From assembly GCA_037367405.1 (NCBI GenBank), contig JAZKJV010008882.1:2046001-2110000 (forward strand): DNA of 64,000 nucleotides, in the 5' to 3' direction. Positions 22,280 to 33,940 of this stretch are shown here, piece by piece; positions within the stretch are counted from its first letter, which is position 1, and every line of letters starts with the position of its first letter. The notes beneath the pieces were generated by a model. It was not told the DNA's origin. It saw only the letters and a program-made list of their open reading frames with translations, and did no database searches. Source of the DNA: Ottelia alismoides (lineage: Eukaryota; Streptophyta; Magnoliopsida; Alismatales; Hydrocharitaceae). The translations under genes were made by a program, and so were the position numbers.

Positions 22280-23152
22280 CTCTCATAATCTAGACACAAT
22301 ATCATCAAAACGTGCATCATGAGCATGGGCAGAAGTAGGCTCGCTCTGCTCAGCAATACGAGCAGACACAGGATATCCATGCTTCTAACATCATGTTTCC
22401 TCAGAATGATCAGGATGATGGCAATGAGAACATGGGCCACGTTGGCATCCTCCTCCTCGATCACGAGGTCCATGTCTGTGAAACTATGAAGTCCCCATCT
22501 GCCATGAGAGGCTGCCATAGTAGAGGGAGTCTGGGTTGTAGTAGTAGATGAGCTAGTGAGCCTACTCAATCTCTTGTATACCTCCTCCATTGGAGGTATC
22601 GTCTCTCCAGTCAGAAGTTGAGTACGTGTTGCATCGTACTCCGAGTCAAGAGATGATAGAAAGACTCCTGTCATTGTTGCATTCCGATATGACTGCTACT
22701 GCTCTGTGCTGGTAGTAATATGCATGAAGCTATGCAGTCGCTCAAACATGCCTATAAGATGTGGAAAGTGGGCATGAAGAGGTCGACTATTATGCTTGGT
22801 CGAGAAAATATCATACTGCAGCTGAAGAATCTTGCTTTCATTCTTTGTCTTCCCGTATGTATCTGCTAAGATGTCCCACATAGCTTTTTGTGGGTTGATT
22901 GACAATATCGTTGGCAATCTTCGTGGTGAGTATCCCGGAGAGCCAAAAAAAATCATAGGCATCGTCTTGCTTCCAAAAGCATCGGTCCCAATCTTGTCCG
23001 TCGGCTCTGAATCATTCAAAATGTGCTCGTTATGGCACTGCATAAGGGTACGAAACTGCATGGACCACAACTCATAGTTGGTCTCATCCATCTTCACGAT
23101 GAGAGCCGGGCCCTTGAAGACACCAGACGATGAGAAGACTTCACCCTTGTTC
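22276..23152 (-). pseudogene. Copia-2 gag
   Basis: Minus-strand text from about 23150 reads ISENKGEVF..., then VKMDETNYELWSMQF, KAMWDILADTYGKTKNESKI, LQLQYDIFSTKHNSRPLHAH and later GVFLSSLDSEYDATRTQLL. The expected start ATG appears as ATA (near 23160), and frames shift near 22990 and 22690. The CCHC knuckle near 22390-22440 is degenerate. Confidence 0.8.
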
Positions 23153-23678
23153 TCTGATATTGAAACAAAACATCGTAACTCAGAACAAATTGAGGAGTAG
23201 AGTGAGATGAGAAAGTCTACACAATCATATGGAGGATTGATTGTATCTGTAGACTCATACTACTATCCTCAGCATTTCTTGTTGTGGTCTAGAGTTGGAA
23301 GACGTGATTTATGTGTAAAATCACGAATTTCATACAAAATCAGACTTTAGCAACCCGCAGAAATGATCAATCTGCAGCAAGATCCTGAAGTTGGGGTCGA
23401 ACCGGCGAGAGGAGTGGCTAGTCTGATCATGTGGCCACTGCGGGTGGATGGGATGCTGTTCGACAACCCTTGGGCGACACCGAAGAACCCTAGCGACAAC
23501 CCCGGAGGGCTAGGTTGCTTGTTATGGCGGTCGGGAAGAGGGCCTAGGGGTAGCAGCGTTGACGAGAGGGTGGTGGTATTCTCGACGACGGCGACTGCAA
23601 GGGGGGCAACATGTAGAGGGTTAGGGTTAGGGTTGGTGGGATACGGAAACACAGTCTAGGACCGTTGCTCCAATACCA
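23153..23678 (-). other. Copia-2 leader and primer binding site
   Basis: Non-coding leader. At 23664-23678 the minus strand reads TGGTATTGGAGCAACGG just after the LTR, a tRNA-Met-type primer site with a few changes. Confidence 0.75.
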
Positions 23679-23820
23679 TGTTGGGAGAAATAAAGTAAAT
23701 CCAATAGAAGAGACCCTAGGGGTCCCTTATATAGGAGAAAAGCACTGGGTTAATTACATGAGTTACATAAAGAAAATAGAAATAAGAAAAACAATAATGT
23801 GAGATACAAATATCTCAACA
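23679..23820 (-). repeat. Copia-2 5' LTR
   Basis: This is a direct copy of 18430-18572 with about a dozen differences. It ends CAAATATCTCAACA on the plus strand. Confidence 0.9.
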
Positions 23821-25095
23821 TCTTGTATTCTTACAAACTTCACAATACTTCCCTTCTATTATGGTAAAATAAGGGCACACGTGTAATAACAAAAGGCAAT
23901 AGCGTGAATTTTGTAAGAATACGGAGGCATGAATGGTGTTGCAAAGAAGCCAAGCGTATTGACAAAATCTCAAAGGATCACAAGTGTAAAAAATCTATTG
24001 AAATTAATCGAACATAAATTTCCATTTCATAAAATATTAAGAGTGTTTTATTTAACAAAAAAGATTTTCTAACCGATTTAAAGTAGTTTTAACACAAATT
24101 AAAGTTTTATAAGAACATCGTGTTCTTGTATAAGAAACATGTTAGCCTTGGTGTTCTTGTATAAGAAACATGTTAGCCTTCAAAGCGGCCTTGTGTATAG
24201 ATTATTGAATTACTTATCATTATAACTTTAATTACTAATGATTATGGAGATTCTAAAGAAAAAGATATGAAAGTGGAACAGCTGTTTTTTTAAACGATAT
24301 TCATAGGTTACAAATATAGGAAGTTATCTAAAAGTGGATCATTGCTAACGATGGTAAACAATATAGGAATTTATTCAACTCTTGTAGAATACGGGGTTTA
24401 TTCAAAGATACCATGCAGTTTCAATTATAATAGAATTTCATTAGCATAAAGAAATTAATTAGCATCATTCACATTATCATTATTTAAGTTTATTTTAAAA
24501 TGGATTGATATATCATCCCAATGATTTTAAGGTTTTGCCTGCCGAATTTTTTGCATCTGCATGTAAATATAATTCTAGCATTGACTTTTGAACATAGTTT
24601 CGAATTTCGTAAAATATCGGTGAATTTTTTTTGAAATTTCAGTTTTGACATAGGACCGAAATTTTGAGCGATATGTTTTTATGGGGCCTTCCTTCACAAA
24701 TGTGGCTCGATTTGAGCAAAATGTGACTGACTGAAATCTCATCGAAATTTGATGAAATTGCGTTTTGACATAGTGTGGATACGATATCAGATATCGAATT
24801 TTAAAATCTTACTTTTGAACATATATGTTCGTTCACGAAGGTTTAATGCCTTTTTTGCGATGAACAACTCGATCAACAGATTTAGCATGCTTAACCATAT
24901 GAATTTATCAAAACCAATCGAGTTTCATTTGGATATTATAGATCTTGATCAAAGATCGATTATGGACAAGTTGTTAACCATTATTAGGACTGGCACTAAT
25001 GAACATAGGCTTCTCTTGATTCATGGTTGTGGTCCAATGGATGAGGATGCGAGAGGAGTGAAGTTGTAAGGTGCATTAAGGTTGCTGGAGAGGAG
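23821..25095. other. AT-rich stretch without genes
   Basis: No coding region is supported. It contains a 31-bp tandem duplication at 24120-24181. A patch of TTTCGAATTTCGTAAAAT/GAAATTTCAG-type sequence at 24595-24780 resembles the patch in the copia-1 leader at 12470-12630. Confidence 0.5.
24120..24181. repeat. 31-bp tandem duplication
   Basis: The unit GTGTTCTTGTATAAGAAACA plus TGTTAGCCTT occurs twice head to tail, nearly identical. It is a recent local duplication. Confidence 0.9.
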
Positions 25096-25940
25096 GTAGG
25101 ATACCAATTAGAATACAAGTAGGGGTGTCAAAAAAATTTCAAGTTCAATATCTGTTCAGACTCGGCTTGCTAAAATTCAGTTTAGATTTGGTTCGGAAAT
25201 AAACGAATCGAATCCGAACACAAGCTTAGGCTTGATTAAATACATGACTGGAACCTAAAAATCATAGGTTCGCTCACGTTCAATTCATTAAAAGCTCGAT
25301 AAACATACAAATTTACAAATCCTTATCCGCATAAATAGACCTTATTTTGAGATAAGTGGATTTTGTCCTAAGATAAGTAGACTATGTCTGGATGTAAGTG
25401 AATATTTACAGGATAAGTATGTTTACCCCAAAATAAATCGTCACAACATGGTTACAACATCCATCGTCTATGTGTCATCTATGTGTCTGGTACTTTTACC
25501 TTTTTTATCCTCAAATCAACGTAACAAATACAAACCTTACTTATTGCTTATCGTCACATTATTCTTTATCCTCATATGAACGGATATAAAAATATATTAT
25601 AATTAGTTTTTTCAAAGAGACGAATCCTTATTAATCTAATTTTCTGAAAAGATGAAGAAGAGTTATATAAAGAAATAACTGAATGGATATTTATTCTAAT
25701 TATAGATACACACATACATGTATGTGTGTTTCTATTTCTTTTTTTTTCACTTACTATCATTAGAGAATTATCAAATTCGATATTCGCTTAGGTTCAATTG
25801 GATTCGATTAAATAGAGGTTCGATTTAGATTCGATTCTAAAATAAATGAACCGAGTCTGAACGCAAGTATAAGATCGATTAAAATAAATAAATCGAATTT
25901 AAAAAATGTAGACTCGCTCAAGTTCGATCCCTTCACAATC
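25096..25940. repeat. Pair of diverged direct repeats rich in TTCGATT/GAACC
   Basis: Two stretches (about 25125-25310 and 25770-25935) share the same order of motifs: TTTAGATTTGGTTC, AAATAAACGAATCGAATCCGA, CACAAGCTTA and a GGTTCGCTCACGTTC-type end. They lie in the same orientation about 640 bp apart. They could be terminal direct repeats of a small unrecognised element. Confidence 0.5.
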
Positions 25941-26409
25941 CTAAAAACAAGTTAATCAAAATATGTTCAAATAATTGCAATGATATCAATAACAGGCCAA
26001 ATGACGGTCCACTTGTATTATATACAATCATGGGCTAAAAATGTGAAACTTTTATTAGACAGCCCGACGTACAATTGAGAACTATTTAAGGATAAATAAA
26101 GAGTTTAACTGTTCATATGAATTAAAACCTAAGTCCGTGACCATCACTTAACAATTACATCTTACTTACACCTGAAATTTCTCGTTAGACTAATATTCCT
26201 ACTTGCACTTTTTTTACTTGGATGAACAATACCTTTTTATGTTGATAATCCATATTACATTCTGTTTATCAACTTAGGATATTTAGTTATCACTTTTCAA
26301 TTCATGATCCATATGAAATAGATAGTCTGCACTTAGGACGACCTTAATTTGCTATATCATCAGCTAACACTCTATAAAGAGCTTTATAAATATGATAAGC
26401 ATTCAACAT

Positions 26410-26965
26410 GCAACAATAGTAAGAACGCTCAGGATTGATAATGTCAAGGAGTACATGGAAAGTTCCTTGCGTATTTTTCTTCATGAGAAGGGTATCATCC
26501 ATGAAACCTCATGCAGTTACAAGCAACAATAGAATGGGATTGCTGAAAAAAACGTCATTTATTGAATGTCGCTAGAGCACTCCTACTCCAGCGAAATGTG
26601 CCAAAGAATTTTTGGGAAGAAGTTGTCTTGGCTGCTGCTTATTTAATCAATAGGGCAGCATCTATTGTTATCGGGAAGAGGACTCCTTTCTCTGTTATCC
26701 ATCTAGGTACATCTCCATTCAGTTTGGACCCACGGGCTTTTAGATGTGTCTGCTTTCTTCACAACTCCGGACCATGTGGGCGTAAATTGGATCCAAGAGC
26801 CACGAAATGCATCTTTCTTGGATATTTTGTGACCCAAAAAAGATACAAATGTTATGATCCCGTGGCATGCCGTCTTCATGCAAGTAAGGATGGTATTTTC
26901 TTTGAGAGCGAGTCCTACTTCTCTAAGAGATTTCCTCGAGGGGAGTATGTGAGTACTGATGTTTA
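26410..26965 (+). pseudogene. Copia-5 integrase remnant
   Basis: LRIDNVKEYMESSLRIFLHE and GIIHETSCSYKQQ precede a stop (normally Q-N-G). The frame resumes as NVARALLLQRNVPKNFWEEV, YLINRAASIVIGKRTPFSV, LDPRAFRCVCFLHN and KCIFLGYFVTQKRYKCYDP, the copia integrase C-terminal region. It is broken by stops near 26540 and 26964. Confidence 0.85.
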
Positions 26966-27429
26966 AAAAAATGAGAATGGGATTTACTTTTCTTGGTGAC
27001 ATACAAGAGACTATCCATGTGGGGGAGGACAATGAGAAAGATAGCGATAAAGACTGTGAAAATGAATGCAGATTTTGGATAGACTTATAGCAGATGAAAG
27101 GGATCAGATAAAGTGGTCGAGATCGGAGAAAAGATGCTACCGAATCATGACGTCAACCTTTCCTCTGATCAAGATGTCAACCTTTCCACAAGTAATTATG
27201 GCCATGAAAACTCTACAAGTGTTCCTTTTTCTCATGGTATTCATACTAGTAATGCCAATCCTTTACTGGATGATCGTCCCATTTGATATGAGAAAATCTA
27301 CTAGAACTGTTTGAGCCTCTACTTGTTATCCAGTGGAGGACTTTGTGACTTACACCAATATGGGTTCGAGATATAAATTTCTTTATTACTTCTCTTGATG
27401 CTCATCATGTTCCCAAAATATTGATGAAG

Positions 27430-28260
27430 CTAAAAAGGATCCGAAATTGGATCAATGCTATGAAGAAAGAAATGGATGCCTTGGTTTAAAATAATACTTG
27501 GGATATTGTTAATGCTCCTGAGGACACTCACCTTGTTTTCTCTAAATGGGTCTATACAATTAAATATGACACTGATGGGAACATTGACAGATTCAAAGCT
27601 CGGCTTGTGGCTAGAGGATACAACCAAAAATATTGGATTGACTATCTGGAGGCATTTGCTCGTATTGCCAAGATGTATACGATCATGATTGTTATTTGTC
27701 TAGCAACTCATTTTTTCTGGAAAATGTATCAATTAGATGCGAAAAATGCTTTCTTGAATGGTGATCTTAAAGAAGTGTATATGAAAATGCCACCTGGGTT
27801 TGAAAAGGATAACAAGTGTTGCAAACTAAAAATATTTTTATATGGATTAAAGCAATCACTAAGGGCTTGGTTTGAATGTCTACATGTGATCATGATTAAG
27901 AATGGATCAACCCAAGTGAATGGAGATCACACTCTTTTTATTAGGTGGAATGGCGAAGAAAGATCTATTCTTTGGTGTATGTCGATGACATGGTACTTAC
28001 ATCTGATGAATAAGAACTCTCCAGGATAAAGAAAACACTTGCAGGTGAAATTTGAATTGAAGGACTTGGGAAAGTTAAGATACTTTCTAGGCATTGAGAT
28101 GGCTCGGTCTCCGGGAGGTATGTGTCTAAGTAAACGAAAATATGCTCTGGACTTATTAAAGGATTGTATTATGTTGGGATGTAAGCCTAATGCTTATCTT
28201 GTTGAGGCAAATCATAAACTGAATAAAGAGGATGTTGATCTTCTTGATGATGCAGGATAG
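27430..28260 (+). pseudogene. Copia-5 reverse transcriptase remnant
   Basis: Blocks across several frames: FSKWVYTIKYDTDGNIDRFK, RLVARGYNQKYWIDYLEAFA, YQLDAKNAFLNGDLKEVYMK, GFEKDNKCCKLKIFLYGLKQ, LRAWFE, then (shifted) YVDDMVLTSDE-type text near 27976, and KFELKDLGKLRYFLGIEMAR. Stops near 27487 and 28027 and one-base shifts inactivate it. Confidence 0.85.
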
Positions 28261-28930
28261 GGTAGGTATCAAATACTGGTGGGAAAATTAATATATTTAC
28301 CCTTACTAGGCCGGATATTTCATACGCTGTAAATGTGGTGAGTCAATTCATGCATGCTCCTACTACCTCTCATGCTAATGCGGTAAATAGAATTCTATGC
28401 TATATAAAAGGATCATCAAGAAAAGGTCTTATGTTCAAGAAAAATTCGAAGGTCACTATTGAAGGATACAATGACGCTGCTTAGGCTGGCTCCATTGATG
28501 ACAGAAGATCCACCTCAAGTTATGCGGTATATCTATGTCGAAATTTGGTTATTTGGAGAAGAAACAGAATGTGGTTTCAAGATCAAGTGCTGGAGCAAAA
28601 TACTAGGCTCTTGCCAATGGTTACAGAAATTCTATGGCTAAAAATTCTGCTCCATGATTTGGGCATCAAGAATAGCATGCCAATAAAGATGTTTTGTGAC
28701 AACAAGGCTGCAATAAACTTGACTAACAATCCTGTAATGCCATGACAAAACGGAGCATTTGAAGATTGATAAACACTTCATCTGTGAGAAGATTGATGAT
28801 GGATTGTTGTATCTTCCTTACCTGAAATCCACCAATCAGGTCGCTGATCTCTTCACAAAGAGGTTGCCTGTGGTACAATTTGAGTTGAATGTAGGCAAGT
28901 TGGGCATGGTGACATGTATGCTCAACTTGA
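28261..28930 (+). pseudogene. Copia-5 RNase H remnant
   Basis: LTRPDISYAVNVVSQFMHAP (about 28300-28360) and RILCYIKGSSRKGLMFKKNS are followed by shifted RNase H blocks. Near the end, MFCDNKAAINLTNNPVM and KIDKHFICEKIDDGLLYLPY with QVADLFTKRLP match the conserved copia C-terminus. A one-base shift at 28741 separates the last two. Confidence 0.85.
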
Positions 28931-28936
28931 GGGGGG
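28925..28936 (+). promoter_or_regulatory. Copia-5 polypurine tract
   Basis: CTTGAGGGGGG lies directly before the LTR start, as expected for the plus-strand primer. Confidence 0.8.
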
Positions 28937-29177
28937 CGTTGAGTTATCATATTTATATGGGTAAACAGATCTTTGGATGAGGGACTGTTTACCCATCATT
29001 CTCTATATATTGTACCCATCCATCCTCATTGTCTTCATCGTCTAAGTGAAGAGAGCAATAATCTCTAGTGAGGGAGATTAGGGATTGAGAGTCCTTATGG
29101 TTTTTTCCTCTCCATGGGTTTTCTACATAAATTCATGTCTCCATCTTTGTGAATGCTTTGCGTGTTTGATTCTAACA
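28937..29177 (+). repeat. Copia-5 3' LTR
   Basis: It starts CGTTGAGTTATC (TG changed to CG) and ends TTCTAACA. It contains CATTCTCTATATATTGTACCC (promoter-like, in parts) at 28998-29018. No 5' LTR of this type is in the window. Confidence 0.75.
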
Positions 29178-29507
29178 CATGTAAAGATCAAATTCGAAAT
29201 GATGCAATCAAAAGGAAAGTTGGTATAACTATGATTGAGGATAAGGTGAGAGAACATCGTTTAGGCGGTTTGACCATTTGTAAAGGAGATCGATCGATGC
29301 ACTAGTTATGAGATATGAGTTTTGGGATGTTGAGCTGGCTAAGAGAGAGCAAGGAAGGTCTAAGAAGTGTTTGAATGAGACTAAACAAAGAGATCTTGGT
29401 TTTTTGGATCTATGTCTGAGAATGACCCAAGATAGATTTGAATGGAGGCAAAGAATCCATTAGCCGACCCTACTTAATGTGGAAAAAGGTGTTGTTGTAT
29501 CCTCCGA
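29178..29507 (+). mobile_element. RTE-type LINE 3' tail fragment
   Basis: The plus-strand text contains KDQIRNDAIKRKVG, MIEDKVREHRLG and the end block FEWRQRIH, followed by a non-coding tail CCGACCCTACTTAATGTGG and GTTGTTGT. The same blocks and tail occur in the larger LINE at 61932-64000 (minus). Frameshifts lie near 29265. It starts exactly where the copia-5 LTR ends. Confidence 0.8.
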
Positions 29508-29931
29508 TGTTGCATAGCTGGATAATTCAAAGGCATCACTGCTCTTTAGTAAGTGGCTACCCTGAATGCAAAAATAGGACTGATTAGTTACAAGGATTTG
29601 GAAAGAACTTGCGTTCTTTCTATTCACCAGCAGTCTCCCACAGGTTTAAACTGTCTGGTATAATTTTCTCAAGGAGGGTACACCTAGCTTCAGACTTTAA
29701 ACATGACTGGAAATCTTTCTTCTTTTTTAGTAAAGGAAGTAAGAATGAAGCAGAATTTTGCATTTAGAAGATATTGGAGGGAAACAAACCTGTATCCAAA
29801 AGTTGAGCATTTAGACACAAGAGAAAAGATAGCAAATTTGAATATAATTTCACCTTAACCTTCAAACTTGCAATATGTTTAAACTTGCAATTAAACAGGA
29901 ACACAAGATAATGCATTAAAAATTGTTGAAG
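29508..29931 (-). other. Downstream flank of the FAP3-like gene
   Basis: No gene is seen. It is likely 3' UTR and flanking DNA of the minus-strand gene ending at 29932. Confidence 0.45.
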
Positions 29932-30095
29932 CTAAGTTGTGCCGATGATCGCTACTAGTCCATTTGCAACAGATGCCTTCAATGTTGGGGAAACCGGGGT
30001 ATCACAGAAAAAGGCATCAAAGAGGGCAAATGTGACATTGATAGATTCAATCACTGCGTCAACTGCTAAAGGCATCCTCTCAGCTGAGATGGAGA
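29932..30095 (-). CDS. FAP3: FAP3-type fatty-acid-binding protein, last exon
   Basis: Read on the minus strand after a TTTTTTGCAG acceptor (30096-30105), this exon gives [17 protein letters not shown], then [17 protein letters not shown] and [16 protein letters not shown], then GTT and a TAG stop (29932-29934). This is the C-terminal helix region of chalcone-isomerase-fold plastid fatty-acid-binding proteins (FAP3 group). Orientation and order agree with the three exons at 42791-43423, so this is taken as the last exon of the same gene, 12.7 kb away. The exon has no internal stop. It needs one base carried over from the preceding exon, whereas that exon ends in phase 0 at its best donor. Confidence 0.82.
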
Positions 30096-30479
30096 CTGCA
30101 AAAAATGGATCAAACTTGGTGTTAGAACATATGTAATATAGAAATGAATGGAGATTGAGTTGTCATCTTTCCCTTATTATGTCTTCCCTAGTTTCCCCTG
30201 GGCACCTATTCTATACCAAAGGGGTTTGTTATGGAATAAACATAGTCTACTCTTCTCTTCTTTCTCTTATAATGCATCAGGTGTCTCTGCAGCCTCAACG
30301 GTCTTTTTTTTTTTGAAATCAAAAACGTTTCGGGGGAGACACATAGTGGTGTTTGATGAATCTCGTATTCATCATGCTAAAATTGGTCATTTAGGCTCTG
30401 TCCCCCATCATCCATTTGTAATTATTCATTAATAGAGCATTATTAGCCATCATGCATGTGTAAATAATATCTGCATTTC

Positions 30480-33294
30480 ATCATGCATAATTGCATTTAA
30501 AATCCCTAGTGTAAATTAGCCCAAAAAAGCCGCTAACTTCTCACATTTTTTAGTTAATCCATCCTAACTCCGATTGATCCAAAACCACCTTCATTGTGTA
30601 GATATTACTAACCTTAATAAATAAAAAAATACAAAAAAATTACTAACCCCAACAAGTGTCAAATAATCCCAAAGTCAAATTTCACATCTGACGGACTAAA
30701 ATGAGCATATCTCCCACATACAGTGTCCGATTTTGGTCTACTCACTTTTAAAGTACTCCATTTTCAAATACCTTCAAAACAAGACCAATTTCGTAAAATT
30801 CAGAGCTCATATGTGAAAGTTGGGTTTTGGGCCTCTTTTGCGCATTTTAACTTTTTGCTAATTTTGACCTGAGTTTTTATGTGCATAATTAACTCTTTTA
30901 ATTTTATTTCTTCTTCATTTGTGTCCTTTGATGAAAGTTCTAATAAGAAACGCAAAAACCCAAATCCAGATCAAAACTGAATTCAAAGAAACTGCCCGAG
31001 TCCAAGTGTCCGTTGTCTGTCTGTACAAAATTTGTGTGTTTCTTACTTCTATTTTATTTTCCTATTTTCTTATCCTTTAAAATTCCAAAAAAATTAGATT
31101 AATGTGTAAATAATTTTCTTCTATTTTATCATATTTTTTCTAGAATTTTTATCCCCTCAAAAACCACCAAAAAAATTACAAAACTCCAAAAATGCGGTTT
31201 TTCGTACACAAGGAAAACCGCCATAAATACCACTTCTCACAGTTGACCTCTTTTGCTCCTGGGCCCTTCATGAAAATTGTAGATCTCGTCGAGACGAACA
31301 ACTTTCGTGAAGAAAACTTTTCGATCCAAGGTCATCTTCTATCTCTTTTTTCCCCTTTAAAATTCTGAAATTTTTTTGGTGCCACGTGGCAGCTCCAGGG
31401 CGTGCCACGTGGCACCCCGCCTCACTCTCTCTCCCAGGCCACCCCGGGTCACGTGCCCAGCACGTGACCCCGCCGTCTTCTCCTTCCTCTGGCCGTTACC
31501 CGCCGCGGCCTCCTGTCGTTTCTCCTCCCCCTCGTAACCGCCGCCACGCCTGCTCCTCCACCTCCTGCCGTTACCCGCGCCGCCCCCTATAAAGCCACGC
31601 CCCCCTCCGCTCGCTCCGACCATCCGCCATCACGAGAGCCACCTCGACTTGGTGACAGCAAGGAAGGGCAGAGCCTCGGCGTGATCCAGCCGCCTCTGGT
31701 GAGCTGCTGCGAGTCTTCAAGCTCGCCCTTACGGTGTTTATCATGCCCATCGTCGGCCTCGCAAAGGCCGAGTCCCCCCCCCCCCCGATTACACCATCAC
31801 ATCTAGTCGTCTTCTTCCTCGCGTATTCCTAACCACTTGCAGGAATCTCCGCCGCGTCCCCGCCGTTCGACAACAACACCTCTGCTCCAGGTTCACCACC
31901 TCGCCGCCGCGCTCCACCAGCTCGCCTTCGCCGCACGCCACCTCTGCCTCGCAGCGCCTCTGCTTGCGGCCCTCTGCTCCGCCCGAAGAAGCAACTCCGC
32001 CTCCTCGCAGAGACGCCCCTCCGCCTCCGCGCCTCTGGCCGCCCCGCCTCAGGTGCGCGGCGCCTCCTCCTCCTCCGGCAGCCTCCGCCCTCGCGCCGTG
32101 TGTCGGCCGAGGGGCGGCACCGCCACCTCCGCCTGCGGCCTTCTCCTTCGCCACAGCGCCTCTCAGGCGCTCCGCCCGACCTCGACGCACAGTCACCGTT
32201 GGATCAAGGGCCAACCCTTGATCCAACGGCCCAAAGGCTGCCATGTGGGGGGGCCCGAACCGGCCGCCCGAGCCTCGCGCCTCCCCTCACCGAGCCTCCC
32301 GCCTCGTTCACCCGAGCCTCAGGTCTTCCATCCTAGCCTCAGGCGCACGTGCAACGCACGTGCGTTCTTTGGAAAATTACGTTTAAGCCCCTGGCGCTTT
32401 CAGAAATTGCAGAAATACCCCCGCCAGGGGTAAATTACGTCCAGGCCCCTCCGAGTTTTATTAATTACAGATAAGTCCTCCCAGGGACCTTTTGTAAAGA
32501 AAACTTTATTTTATTTACATTTTAGTCCCTGAAATTTCATTCTAGCATATCTTTTTCATACGGACTCCGATTTTAGCATATAATATGTCATTTTGAAGCT
32601 ATTTTTATGCTCTACAATTTAGCATAGCTTGTGATCAGATCTGAGGGTGTTTATAGTCAATTATTATTTGAGGATCATCACTGACTATTGCAGGCTAAAT
32701 TTGACATATTGGTGCTTGAGAAATCAATGATCATTTTTGCAGGAATTCGGAAGATGGTTTTACTCTGATTAAACCGTTGTAATCTTTAATTAGTAAAATC
32801 TTCACATGTGGTTAATTCACATTTATTCCCCTCAGACTTTTGCTGACTATTTTGAGGACTTTAATCAAGGATATTTGGAGGCCTGATATCTCATTATTCT
32901 GAGCTTAAATTCATTACCCCTGAGCATCAAATTAAGATCAATTTTGATTTGTGATTAATCTTGTGAAAATATTGATCAGTTTATTAGAGGAATTAATACG
33001 TTTAAAATCACAGATCTTGGGCAGCATAGTCTCTGTTTAATTTTCTTTGCATCGCATCTCCATCATTGCATTGTATATTTTTCTCAACACAAAAATTAAC
33101 CGAGCATTAATCCATTAAATTTGATTTAAGACCGCGCAACTAAAAATCACCGTTCCCTGAGTTCGACCTTGGTAAACTTGCCAAGTAAAAAAAATATTCC
33201 ACAACATTCGAAGATTGTGGTATTTTGACGACCGAAATCCACTTCCTATACTACAATTCCTCATTATTAAAGAGGTGGATTTCACGCTCATCAG
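30480..33294 (+). mobile_element. Possible long LTR of a gypsy (Tat/Athila-like) element
   Basis: The region ends TTTCACGCTCATCA at 33294. It is preceded by a CCTGAGTTCGACCTTGG stretch and a GACGACCGAAATCCACTTCC stretch, an arrangement typical of the 3' part of long Tat/Athila-type LTRs. It holds a strong CCTATAAAGCC box at 31585-31595, then a GC-rich 700-bp stretch with CGCCTC/CCGCC repeats and poly-C at 31777-31788. The downstream text (TTTTAGTCCCTGAAATTTCATT) also fits such LTRs. After 33294 the expected primer site is not clear and no second copy is present. It could instead be a plant promoter region. Confidence 0.4.
31585..31595 (+). promoter_or_regulatory. TATA-box-like promoter element
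   Basis: CCTATAAAGCC sits at the start of a GC-rich transcribed-looking stretch inside the LTR-like region. No protein-coding start downstream is convincing. Confidence 0.45.
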
Positions 33295-33940
33295 TGTTCG
33301 CCCCAAATTTTATTAAAAACCAAACGAGGGAGAGGAGAAGAGAAGTACAAAGTGATACAGACATCAGGGATCGAGAGGATCCCTGTCGATACCCCAGACC
33401 ACAACCCAATCACCAACACACGGTCACAGCATTACCGGAGCATCCAGTCACTCAGAAGCCTCAACGGTCTTCACGCCTCTATCCCTCACGATCCTCACAT
33501 GCAGCCTCACCGGCTTTGCTGCCACCCATCACTTCCTTGCATGTGATGAACGAACTTCGCCGCCACCCCTCTGTTCCTCCTGTGCTTCAGCCATTGCCGT
33601 GCCTTGCATGCACTACATCATTCAACATGTCCTCACAAGTAGGGCTGCTTCCACCAAGCCCCAGTGTGCAGGGGTGCCTCCCCTCAATGCCATATGTACA
33701 GGGCCTCCTCTCCCTAACAGCTTGTGGCAGGCTTTGCACCAACGCACCAGATCTCGCGTGCAGATCGTGTGCCAGGGCCAACTTATGTGGAATCATCCCA
33801 TCGAGCGGTCCGAATACAACAGGGACATCTTGATTCTGCCGGACAAGGGTTTAGACCCTTGTGACTAACATATGTATTCAGCTTCTTTACTATCGGTTCA
33901 TATGAAGAGAATCAGGGAGGATTCCAAAAAGACATCAACC
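33295..33940 (+). other. Low-similarity stretch with Pro/Ser-rich open frame
   Basis: An open frame of about 200 codons (33225-33833) has no recognisable domain and starts inside the LTR-like region. It may be the leader or gag 5' part of the element whose gag scrap follows. No function is proposed. Confidence 0.35.

Larger units (their letters stand above)
18430..23820 (-). mobile_element. Copia-2, full-length Ty1/copia element with short LTRs
   Basis: LTRs of 143 and 142 bp (18430-18572, 23679-23820) bound a 5.1-kb interior. Read on the minus strand, this has primer site, leader, gag, protease, integrase, reverse transcriptase, RNase H and polypurine tract, the Ty1/copia order. The LTRs differ at roughly a dozen positions by hand alignment (about 92% identity), so the insertion is fairly old. 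The flanking pentamers TCCTA and TCTTG match at only three of five positions. A Tourist-like MITE is inserted in the 3' part. Multiple stops and frameshifts make it non-autonomous. Confidence 0.9.
26410..29177 (+). mobile_element. Copia-5, 5'-truncated copia element of another lineage
   Basis: The plus-strand order integrase, reverse transcriptase, RNase H, polypurine tract, LTR shows a copia element lacking everything before integrase. Its LTR (241 bp) and protein blocks differ clearly from copia-1 to -4. It abuts an RTE LINE tail at 29178. Confidence 0.85.

Noticed and set aside
18425..23825. Clean target-site duplication for copia-2
   Set aside because: Flanks TCCTA and TCTTG agree at only three of five positions, so it cannot be claimed.
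31837..32433. 198-codon Pro/Ser/Ala-rich plus-strand frame
   Set aside because: Multiple overlapping frames on both strands arise from CCGCC/CGCCTC repeats. No conserved motif; more likely LTR or UTR composition.
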